This document shows, one piece after another, positions 1 to 8,602 of a stretch of 40,555 nt of DNA (the first letter of the stretch is position 1; each line of letters begins with the position of its first letter). This stretch comes from Folioceros fuciformis. Its lineage: Eukaryota > Anthocerotophyta > Anthocerotopsida > Anthocerotales. The position numbers and the translations under genes were made by a program. Where the stretch lies: positions 66,902 to 107,456 of the forward strand of contig JBNGIO010006337.1 of NCBI GenBank assembly GCA_049999805.1, read 5' to 3'. Under the pieces are notes generated by a model that did not search any database, was not told the DNA's origin, and worked only from the letters and a program-made list of their open reading frames with translations.

Positions 1-1100
1 GCACTCGCCGAATGCCTGTGCCTGCCCGGAGCTGCCGTCGCCAGCCAACCTGCTGGCTGGCTAGATCCGGCTAGCTTCCGCCGCCGGATCTGGCAGGCCC
101 CCCTTGCTAGCCTGCCCGCTTGTTCGATTCCCCTGGCTGTCACCTACTTGCCCAGGCCGACTGACTAGAGACCGCTAGTTGGTCTCCGGCCTGCAGATCC
201 AGCCATCAGTCCTTCCCCAGCCTTGCTGCTGCTAGGCCGGGCTGGCTGCCTGGTCGGATCTGCCCACCGCTAGTCCGCCCGTAGCCGCATCCAGCCGGTC
301 AGCTCAGTTGGTCGCATAGCCGGGCCTCCAGTGGCCGAGCCACCCTCCAGGCCGGCGTGCCCTCCCGAATCTGGCCGACCACCTACCATGACCGTCCCAT
401 CCAGGCAACCAGCTTGCTGGCCCACCTGCCTTCGTCCCAGTCTGCCCCTGTGGATCGGTCCAGCTCCTGGATCACCTGACCCCGGCTGCTGCTGGCCCGG
501 TCGACCAGCCGCCAGCAAGCCGGGCTAGCTGTCCCCCCCACACAATCGCTGATCCGGCTCCCACTGTCTTGTTGTTGCGTGGTCAAGTCTGGCGCTTGCA
601 GCGGCTACTTGCCTGCCTGCAGCCGGACAGGGCTGCCAGCCGCCGTCTCGGGCTGGCTGCTTCCTGCCCAGCCAACCCCTGTCTAGCCCATCCTCGACCA
701 GCCAGCCCGTCTGCTGGCTGGCTAGATTCGGCTGCCTTGCCACCACAACCCAACCTGCTTAAGCCCTACGGTCACCCGGCCTGTTGAATCTTGCCAGGGC
801 TTGCAACCACCGACCTGTTGAATCTTGCCAGGGCTTGCAACCACCGATCCGTCCGCCTGTCAAGATCCATCCTAGCAGCAGGCCGGCCCGCCTACCGGCA
901 TGGATCCTCAGCCCCGGCCACCTAGCCGAAGGCCAAGGCAGGCCAAGGCACCCTACCTCCATGCCTATGCCCAACCGCCTTCCGCACGCTCTTAGGCACC
1001 CTCACACACCCGACTTAGGGTTCCACACACGCCGACGTCCCTCTCCACGGGCACACCCTACCCCCTACTTCACATTTTCCACGGCCAGGGTTAGCTAGAC
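1..1100. other. GC-rich low-complexity intergenic block
   Basis: This stretch is rich in short CCGG, GCTGG and CTAGC words, and all six frames are open for moderate lengths without any recognisable protein. The open frames are what such composition gives by chance. It ends near a run of CCCTA-like words, after which the sequence becomes AT-richer. I see no gene, RNA gene or clear transposon end in it. It may be satellite or degenerate repeat material. Confidence 0.6.
781..848. repeat. 34-bp tandem duplication
   Basis: Two adjacent, nearly identical 34-bp units begin at 781 and 815 and share the core CTTGCCAGGGCTTGCAACCA. It is a simple local duplication inside the GC-rich block. Confidence 0.9.
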
Positions 1101-1359
1101 GATTGTTGTCTTTCTAAACTGCACCACCACTATCCTCTGATCATCCTATTTAATCTAGCCTTATCTAACATAGTTTCCTAATTACCTCTCCAAGGAATTC
1201 TATCAAAACTCCAAAAAAAACAAATACCACCCAATTTCTAAGAGGCCTATCTACCATGTGGTCTCCACACTTGGCTTTCCCTCAATTGCTGCTCTTGGCC
1301 TGGGCTTCTTTGAATTGTCGTTCTAACGTGGCATTCTCATCCTCCCAAACTATGTCATC

Positions 1360-1738
1360 CCTAAAGAGCCAACAAGATAGGCTTGACCTCCGAGAGTTCT
1401 TGCATGCATTTGTCTCGTTCTTCTTGGAGTTTACTGGACTCATCCTCAAGTTATAAGGTGAGGTCCATGGCCTGTTCCTTAAGTGATGTGAGCTGTTCTA
1501 CCAACTCTATCATATGTCGTTGGAGGGCTATGCTTTCACCCTCCTTGGTTGCGACTTGTCCGAAAGACCAAGCTAGTCCTTTGGCCACAAAGGTGACAAT
1601 CCCTTGGGTTGCCTTCATAGCTCCGTCCAAGGTAGCTCTTGTGTGGAACCAATAATTGTGCGGCAACTTCACCCTCCCAAAGGAAGTCCAGATGGCCCAC
1701 CTCATAGCCTCAGAATCTCTGATTCCTTTGTCACTCAC
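1360..1738 (-). pseudogene. decayed coiled-coil ORF, probably retroelement-derived
   Basis: Reading on the minus strand from an ATG at 1738, a 95-codon frame has a Leu/Glu-rich C-terminal part (MIELVEQLTSLKEQ) and stops near 1451. The same frame continues past the TAA with another charged helical stretch (LEDESSKLQEERDK) to a second stop near 1363. A coiled coil interrupted by stops, sitting among repeats, suggests a decayed retroelement gag-like or accessory reading frame. I do not recognise a specific family. It could instead be a chance open frame, though the helical periodicity makes that less likely. Confidence 0.3.
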
Positions 1739-1785
1739 GTTCTCCAGGATTACTGATCATGGTAGATTTTTCCTCTTATAAAGGA

Positions 1786-1968
1786 CCTCATTTGGGTTTT
1801 GGGTTTAGGGCAAGAGCTGGCACGACTTTGGTTGGGGGCGCACTGGGGGATTGAGGTCCCTTACCTTTCTTCCTCACCTCATTTGGGTTTTGGATTTAGG
1901 GTAAGAGCTAGCACGACTTCGGTTGGGGGCGCAATGGGGGGATTGAGGTCCCCTGGCTTTCTTCCTCC
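1786..1968. repeat. 91-bp tandem duplication with TTTAGGG-like words
   Basis: Two units begin at 1786 and 1877, each starting CCTCATTTGGGTTTTGG and containing a TTTAGGG-type word followed by GGTTGGGGGCGCA. They differ at a few positions, so the duplication is not brand new. No coding function is apparent. Confidence 0.9.
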
Positions 1969-3231
1969 TATGTGGTGAAGGTGGCCACTTCAACCCCATG
2001 GTCCGATTCTGTGCTTTTCATTGTAGTTGCTCATCTAACTAGACTAGTTTGGCCTGCTCCGCCTGCTCCCTGCTCATGGGGGGATCGATTGAGGCCAAGG
2101 TTTGGCTATGAGCAGATTATCTAGCTCCAGTCTAGGGGGTGGAGGGGCACTTTGAATTGATATCCTCTTAGGTGTTGGAATGGTGGGCCGAGTGCTCCAT
2201 CGTTTGAAAGCAAGGACGTTCTTGGCTGGCGCAACTGCTACCTTGCGTTTCTTGGCCGGTGGAGGGCTGGCAGGAGAACTCAGGGTGGATGCCTAGGCCA
2301 TCAAAGTGGACTTGTCTTGAGGAGCCTTGCTGGCCACTCCCTTCTCCGTGCTGTTGGAGATAAGGAGTGGGACATATCCAAATTGGAACAGGCCCAATTC
2401 CCACTACTCCATCAAGTTGCTGGTTGTCGTTATCCAAGGCATGAAGTTGGGGTATGCCAAAGTGAGGATTTGGTCCTCATTGATCTTCTTGGGGTTGCCG
2501 GTTTCAAGAAACTGCTCGGGAGTTGTATGAAAGTTGAAACAAAGAGAAGCAAAGAGGCTAGAAGGGAAGATGGGGAGAGTGCGGAAGCAAGAAGTTCAGC
2601 GTTAAGGGGGAGAAGCGAAATGGTGAAAGAGGAGTATCAAGGTTGTGGGGTAGTCGGAATGGCGGGGACAAGGAGAGGAGAGTAAAGGGTAGGGGTCGTA
2701 AAGCTCAACTTACTAAAGCATAAAAGTTTACATTGTCGTGTCTACAACTGTCTGAAGGTGGTTACGCTTGCTCTTCCTCATGATTGTCAGTATCTTAGAT
2801 ATCAATATGATTATAAGCCTGTCAAATTGCGCGTCGGACCACCAACTCCTACACTTTGTCAAACTCAACGAATCTGAAACTTAAACAAAATAAAAAAACG
2901 CAACAAAAAGAGAAATGAACAATCTAAGTCCGGCGAAAGGTCCGTCGGACGATTGGAGATGAACTTTGATTATTTGGCATCTTCAACTACCATGAAGTAC
3001 TTCCCTTAAAGGGTTCTACGTACACCCCTATCATTACCTCTCAACAAAGGGTTAATAAGATTCATGAAGTGCTCTTCTAAAATGAGTACTATCATCAAGT
3101 GCTTCCATACAAAAGTCTTACATATAGCCCTACTAAGGACTACTTCATGTGTCACCTAAGTATTTTCTTTGTAATTGCATGAATAAATGGTGGAGGCTTG
3201 AGAAATTTCTTGACCCTCAACGCTTAAAGTT
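1969..3231. other. intergenic stretch without a supported gene
   Basis: There are open frames on both strands (a charged plus-strand frame at 2317-2685 and a minus-strand frame at 2168-2437), but none shows a family I know or a convincing splice pattern. From about 2700 the sequence becomes AT-rich. It may be old retroelement debris continuous with the pseudogene at 1360-1738. Confidence 0.4.
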
Positions 3232-3960
3232 TTAAAGCTTTTGTCGTCCACTACAAATCAGGAAGGGATAAAGTCGTTCCAAGGCCAATTTGAACTGAAA
3301 TGACTTCAAGGCTCCACTAATTACTACGCTTCCACTAGAATAAACATTGATATGCACTAACCTACCCCCCACAAACACTTTTTGACGAAGTCCGTTGAAT
3401 TGTTCTGGCTCAAGCTTTAGAGATACAAGCTGCCCTTCAATGTGGTTGGAAGTAGTTGAGTGTACACTTTGCAATCCTCTAAGACAATCGTTCAGTTGCG
3501 ATAAGTCCACCGTAAAGGGTAGATGACCACTGGCCACGCGATTGGTAACTCTGAATTTTTGCGCGGATGCCGTAGGGTAGCCTGCATCACGTACAAGCTG
3601 CCCAATGTCCTTTGCTGCACAATGTGCAAGACACACCCTACGAGCACCCATAAAGGTCACCTTCCCTGTTTTGTACAAGAACGCTGACAATCCCCATTGC
3701 TCACCCCAGGTGAGATTGCAACGGTTAAAGAAAGCACTGTTTTGGTGGTGCGCATTGGGGAGGACCTGGCTTAACCGCTTTACGTCTACAGCCACGCCCA
3801 ATTCCATCGTTGCACAAACATTTTGTTGCGAGAAGAGTTGAAGTACATTGGATAACGGAAAAAGCTGACTTGAGCATACTGCATATACATGAGGTTGGAG
3901 GTCCCTATGAACACCTTGGTCCACTATACTAAATGGCTCCTTGGATGTTGACTTAGCCAT
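3232..3960 (-). CDS. divergent TATA-binding-protein-like protein, intronless
   Basis: This is a 242-residue uninterrupted ORF from ATG at 3960 to TAA at 3232-3234. It shows the two-fold repeat of TBP, the saddle protein that binds promoter DNA. Repeat 1 has an ELGVAVDVKRL block at residues 54-63 (compare TBP NLGCKLDLKTI), then YKTGKVTFMGAR at 96-107 (TBP FSSGKMVCTGAK) and AGYPT at 126-130 (TBP LGFPA). Repeat 2 has QFNGL at 187-191 (TBP LFPGL), VYSSGSVVISGA at 206-217 (TBP FVSGKVVLTGA) and LERLYPFL at 228-235 (TBP FENIYPIL). Both positions of the intercalating Phe in the SGK strands are Tyr here, while the Phe of FPGL is kept. The first 45 residues are an extension and about 20 residues are inserted in repeat 2. 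The protein is far more diverged than plant TBP, which is nearly invariant, and the gene has no introns. It could be a fast-evolving paralogue, a retrocopy under relaxed constraint, or a copy acquired from a virus or mobile element. The family assignment is mine, by eye. Confidence 0.7.
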   Translation of the reverse strand: MAKSTSKEPFSIVDQGVHRDLQPHVYAVCSSQLFPLSNVLQLFSQQNVCATMELGVAVDVKRLSQVLPNAHHQNSAFFNRCNLTWGEQWGLSAFLYKTGKVTFMGARRVCLAHCAAKDIGQLVRDAGYPTASAQKFRVTNRVASGHLPFTVDLSQLNDCLRGLQSVHSTTSNHIEGQLVSLKLEPEQFNGLRQKVFVGGRLVHINVYSSGSVVISGALKSFQFKLALERLYPFLICSGRQKL

Positions 3961-4830
3961 ATTTGCTACAAAAAAAATAAAAAATAAATCCTCATATCCA
4001 ACACAACTACATACGTATCTATAGTCTAGGCGTACATATATAGTTTTTTTTATCTCGATATGTCTATGGATGAAATTATTTATTCCTCATTGTACCATTG
4101 TTCTATATAACTCTTTGGATACATTCTTTAGGTTGTAATATTATTGTATATAACCCTTTCAATACATTCTTTGGGTCGTAACATTATTCTATTCTTCAAG
4201 GGTGGGGCGACAAAGAGGAGCACATGGGCCAAGATTTACAAGTACACTCCTCTACAAGTTCGACACATCTTTATCCTCCTAGCCATTAAGGCATATGCAA
4301 GACATTTTCCAAGGTATGGAAGTTGAGCACCAAGGTAGTTTGGAAGAGAAAAAATTGGCTTGGTCTTCCTCTATCTTATGTTGTAGATTTCTTTTGTTAG
4401 AGAGTTTCTATCGCACTATAGTGAGCGTTGGCTAATGCCACATATAGGATGATGACAATAATAGAAAAGGATACAAGACGACAACAATGGCAAGAGAGCC
4501 GACGTCAAAAACATCAATGGTAGGTATACTCTACTTCTTCATCGACCAATGGCTTAGCAATTCTAGGGGCTAGCCCTTATAGCATGGTCACATTTGGTGA
4601 ATGTTGACTCAACCATGTCTCCTAAAAAACAAAACAACAAAAAACAAAATCACTATGCCTAGTACAACCTCCATATATAAATTTGAAGTTGAGGCATACA
4701 TATATAGTTTTTACATCTTAATACGTCTATGAATGAAAGATTTACAAGCACACCCCTCCTACACATTGGACACATCTTTATCCTCCTTGCCACTAAGACC
4801 CATGAGGCCACATACACGACGTTTTTCCAA
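3935..4830. repeat. diverged direct repeat covering the 5' flank of the TBP-like ORF
   Basis: Matching pieces recur in the same order about 500-660 bp apart. They are GTTGACTTAGCCAT near 3950 versus GTTGACTCAACCATG near 4603, ACATATATAGTTTTT near 4033 versus 4697, and AGATTTACAAG plus CACATCTTTATCCTCCT near 4230-4285 versus 4738-4795. The first piece includes the start codon and first codons of the TBP-like ORF, so copy 2 holds a truncated second start of that ORF. It is an old segmental duplication, or two copies of one repeat family. The remainder of 3961-4930 has no supported gene. Confidence 0.65.
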
Positions 4831-4931
4831 GTTATTGAAGACTTATGTTGAGTGGTTCTTGCATCTAGGCCATATGAAGAGTTCAGATAACAATACCAAC
4901 TCCCAATTCTCCGTTAAGCAAAACTAACACC

Positions 4932-5318
4932 TTATTGGAGCTTGCTGAAGAGGTTCTTTCTTGTTGCCACTCTCTCCTTGGGTGTGCCATCGGCTAGACC
5001 ACCTTTAGTTCTATAGAGGACCATGATTGTCCGTAGAGCCCCACTACATAACACAGCTTCTTCTCTGCTTGTTTCCTCCAAAAATCCCTTTACAATAATT
5101 GTTCGATAGAATAGGTTCCCACTTGCGTCGGCCGGCGATGACATGAACACTGCTTGATCTATGTTTGGAGAGGTAGCTTGCTCTTGTTGGTTAAAGTCTC
5201 TGGTCCTACAATCCATTGCAAATGCTTCCCACTCATTAGTGACAATTGATGTATGTTCTAACAGCGCTTGTCTCACCATATCATCCATCCCTTGGTGCAA
5301 CTACAAAAATAAAATTTG
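4932..5318 (-). CDS. unrecognised ORF next to LINE remnant
   Basis: A frame open from about 5318, with an ATG at 5300, runs 122 codons to a stop at 4932. Its acidic, mixed composition looks like protein (residues such as MDDMVRQALLEH and FLEETSREEAVLCSGALRT). A TTTTTGTAG acceptor-like sequence lies just upstream. It follows, on the same strand, a LINE reverse transcriptase remnant and could be the C-terminal part of that element or an unrelated relic. I do not recognise the family, and no complete gene is visible. Confidence 0.3.
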
Positions 5319-5489
5319 GCATGCTGAAGTGGGACATCAAACTCCTCATGTATCTTCTTTGGAACTTCTTTCCAACAAGACTCTGCCTTCTTCCACAAGT
5401 GCCCAAGCTAGATCAGCCCTTATCGACTGGCTGAGCCAAAAACTGGGAGTGATACACTTGAGGGATAAAATCTTCTGTTCATAGCTCCC

Positions 5490-6070
5490 TAGAGCCTTAT
5501 AGAGGAATACCAAGCACATTGTCCATGCTTAGAGGCTTTGCTGAAAGGAGGAAGGCTTTGACATCTAAGTAGCCGCTCCATATTGAAGTGAAGAGCAGCG
5601 AACAATCCTTGGTATCTAGCAAAGGCTTGTCGGCCAAAATGTTGTTCATCAACCTTTGTCCTTAAGGGATTGCTTGAGTTTGCTATAGGTGTGGGGTTAG
5701 CATGCTTTTCCAAGTGTATCCAGCTGGATCTGCAACCTTTAGAACCCATTGGGCACTTAAAGTTTAGAGTCTAAGATTAATGGCTTTGCAAGTTAACTAG
5801 AGGCAAACATATTTTCCAATCTCCCCATTCTCGTCTTCTTCTTGGAATGATAGTCCCAAATACTTATGAGGGGAGATTGGTTGGACCCGAATAATATGAT
5901 TGATGCAAGTGGTTGGCTCCCCCTTCATGTTAATGCATAACATCCTAGTCTTGCTCCTGCTTACTTTACATCCCAATAATTGACCAAAACTTGAACATGA
6001 AAGAGCAAAGCTTTTAGAGATGTCTCGGCTGCATATGAGAATAATATTTTATCATCATGGAAGGCTGATT
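5490..6070 (-). mobile_element. decayed LINE (L1-like) reverse transcriptase fragment
   Basis: On the minus strand, 6070 down to about 5995 reads AFHDDKILF followed by a helix ending HVQ. This is the place of the LINE motif (A)F-A-D-D-T with the catalytic aspartates partly kept (FHDD). After a frameshift, 5988-5797 reads FGQLLGCKVSRSKTRM and then, further on, PHKYLGLSFQEE. That is the conserved L1 order of catalytic motif, FGxxSGLKVxxSKS and YLG. The frame then meets a TAG at 5797-5799, and downstream to 5490 the frames are broken by many stops. No endonuclease domain, poly(A) tail or target-site duplication was identified. The element is non-autonomous and old. Confidence 0.75.
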
Positions 6071-7242
6071 CACGCAACTGCTTGTATGGCTACAGCACAA
6101 GTAACCTATGCTTGACCTATGATGGATAAGAGTGTGCAATGCATTTGTGGAAAACAAAGTAACAACAGTGAGAATCCACAACAACTTGCTACAAAGTAAC
6201 AGCCTGGAGAATCCACATTAACTTGCATAGGAATAACCCAAATAAAACAAAATTTCCTAGTTCATTCGCCATGAGGGTCATGACATATGAAGAAGAGTGT
6301 GGCACGAGAGATGACTTTCCTCTTGCTAAGATCAATAGAGGAATGGAAAATGTGCTTACTGAAGGCATGTTGCATAGGTTGAGACAAAATGAGACTAATT
6401 TTTTCTATTCCCTCCTCTTATTGTAAATGACCAATTATTTGTTGCCTCGTCTTCATTTTTCTGCTCTCTACCAGGTTCTCTATAATGAGAACATACACTG
6501 GAAAACGTAGAACTCAGAGGATTAGTAGCACTGGTAACAGGTAATTCACCACTGGCACCGTATGCAGGTGGGTCCGCCCCTCCATTCGCCTATATCGGGG
6601 CGGATACGCTGCCATGACCGACAGTCTACTGCTTTAAGGGGTTCCGTGCATCCGAGGGTTCTTGCTACAGCAGGTGGAGAAGAAAGAGGCCTTGTGTGTT
6701 GTGTCGTCAGGACCATTATGGAAATTTAGACGCAAGCGAGCAAGGTTGAGGGAATTGTTGGAGGAGAGCAAGTATGGCCCGCTTACGTTCCCCAACTGCA
6801 CCGGCCCTGCAACTGGGTCCAGTAATACCAACCATATCATGGCTGCTCAACTCAACCACGAGCTGTGATGAGCTGACAGCGAGATAAATGCCGAATTTTC
6901 GAGTGACAATCGACGTGACGAAAGTGTGATCCATACATATACACCCATGGTACGTAATTGAAATGAGAAACAGCATGACCCAGCCTGTGTGTCAAACAAT
7001 CTCGCCACAGCTCGAAGGAGGTCCAGCAGTGCAGCTACTTGGCGAGTTAAGAATCCGGATTCCCCGAAGAAGAAAGGATCGTTAGTGCAGTAACTGCTGA
7101 AAAAACTCACCAGCTTGGACTGAATTCAAACACAGCAGTGTGGCAGAGCTACTGGCTAGATTTTAGTTCCTCCGAAATGTAACCAGGCACCCGGTGCTAG
7201 CTCAGTCTTTCCTTGCCCTCTTTGGAAGGAAGGCTGACTGGG
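6071..7242. other. intergenic stretch without a supported gene
   Basis: The sequence is AT-rich to about 6500 and becomes balanced towards 7000. Short open frames exist on both strands, including a basic plus-strand frame at 6662-6868, but none has a recognisable domain or clear splice context. The last few hundred bases are expected to hold the 3' untranslated region of the minus-strand gene ending at 7243. Confidence 0.4.
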
Positions 7243-8096
7243 TTAGTCATACGGATAGTCGACTAGCAGGTTCGAAAAGTCTTCGTGGGTTCTCGATCTT
7301 TCTAGCGCAGCAAGGCGGCAGATTACAGCACGGGCTGTTGAATACTTGCCCCACTTGACTACATCTTCCCGCTCAGGCCCGTCAGCTGTTGAAGCCTTTG
7401 TCAGACTATCCCACAAATAGCAGAATTGGAAAGCTGCATAAACAGATGCGGTTGGGACATGACTGCAGCCGCCTGACAAAAGAACATCGAGAAACAGCAA
7501 TCAGGAGCGGCCATGTCCATTCACCTTCACTCTTGCTGATGAATCCCCTGACAGTGCACAGAACTCGCCAAGGCCTGCCTGCCCGGGATACCTTTGCACC
7601 GCCTTTCAAAGCACCGTTCTGCTGCTTGAATCTATCCAGCAATGTGATATCGTCAAAGCTCTGAGAACCAGGGTGACTGAAAAAGGCCAGACACATCATC
7701 AGCGCGCAAAGGAGAAGCAGCACCTGCGAGGTAGGTCAGTTGTCACACCCTGAAGTGTGGTTTGCTTGTCACAGGAGAGCAGAAGGTACGCCACCCAGAT
7801 GTCCCCGTCACCATCCTCCAGATCCCTCTCCCCAATCCTCAAGGAGGCAGCCCCGGACTTGCCTGCCAAACTGACCTCAGACTTGGCCAGCATATGCCTG
7901 TCTGTATGCAGGTGCTGTAACCAGTCGAAATCGGATTCCACCCCATACAGATACAGGTCCTTGTACAACACCTGGCTGCAAATCGCCTTGTTCACCAGCC
8001 TGCCCCATCCTCTTGAGGTCGAGTCACGAGAAGGCAGCCAAGCCGCTCTGCCCGGGAGCTGACACCCTGTGCAACGAGTCCACGACAATAACATCT
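7243..8096 (-). CDS. exon-like blocks of an unassigned gene (faintly Elp5-like)
   Basis: Several minus-strand blocks look coding and are bounded by splice-like sites. Block 8096-8028 reads DVIVVDSLHRVSAPGQSG and has a GTGACT donor. Block 7975-7876 reads SDFDWLQHLHTDRHMLAKSE with a GTCAGT donor, and its phase fits the previous block. Block 7676-7592 includes LLDRFKQQNG. The last block, 7433-7243, ends LLVDYPYD before TAA. The order of a VDSL strand, an LHTDxH turn and an RFKxxNG strand recalls the Elongator subunit Elp5, a RecA-like ATPase-fold protein of the tRNA-wobble-modifying complex. The match is thin and the last block does not look like the Elp5 tail. I could not join all blocks in phase, so exons are missing or the gene is damaged. 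It may also extend upstream to about 8540. Confidence 0.35.
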
Positions 8097-8602
8097 CTGA
8101 GCAAGCATCCGAATCAGGACCGAATTCCCAGTTGCGCTACACCAACACAGGCAGCCGGAGCTCTCTAAATCCCTGACGAGTTCTCATTTTGTAAGCGCCC
8201 GAAGATGGAGCAGCTATCCCCGCATCGGTACAACATCAGTAGCGCACACTGTGGCCTAGCTACTGCAATGCCCCCGTCTCCTGCCAGCCAAGGTGAAAGC
8301 CTGCCTGCGATTTCGTGCTTCCAGCACATTGCAAGTTCATTCAGAAGCAGACGGAATCCAAGGGCGTTGTTCATGTACTGTCGGCTCGAAAAGGCTAATA
8401 GTGTGGATTCTGCGCTCGTCTTGGAAAGAAGCCGCGTGCATAAACACAGTGGCCACTCCCCAATTTTCAAATCAGATGGCAGCGAGCCCGAAATAATTGA
8501 CTCGTGCCTGTCCCGTGCTCGTCTCTCATGCGCAATTGGCATCCACAGTCGTCAATACGACAGAGCCCAGCTTGAGCATCTCCTGGAAGTAGAGAGGTTG
8601 CG
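8097..8602. promoter_or_regulatory. intergenic interval between divergent genes
   Basis: The interval separates the leftmost modelled exon of the plus-strand Nudix-DPP III gene (ATG 8603) from the first recognisable block of the minus-strand gene (8096). The two are head-to-head, so a shared promoter is plausible if the minus gene starts here. Open frames cross it on both strands (for example minus 8542-8165), so unmodelled first exons are possible. No TATA box stands out. Confidence 0.35.

Noticed and set aside
781-848. Two-unit 34-bp repeat considered as a CRISPR-like array
   Set aside because: It has only two adjacent copies with no spacers, in a eukaryotic window.
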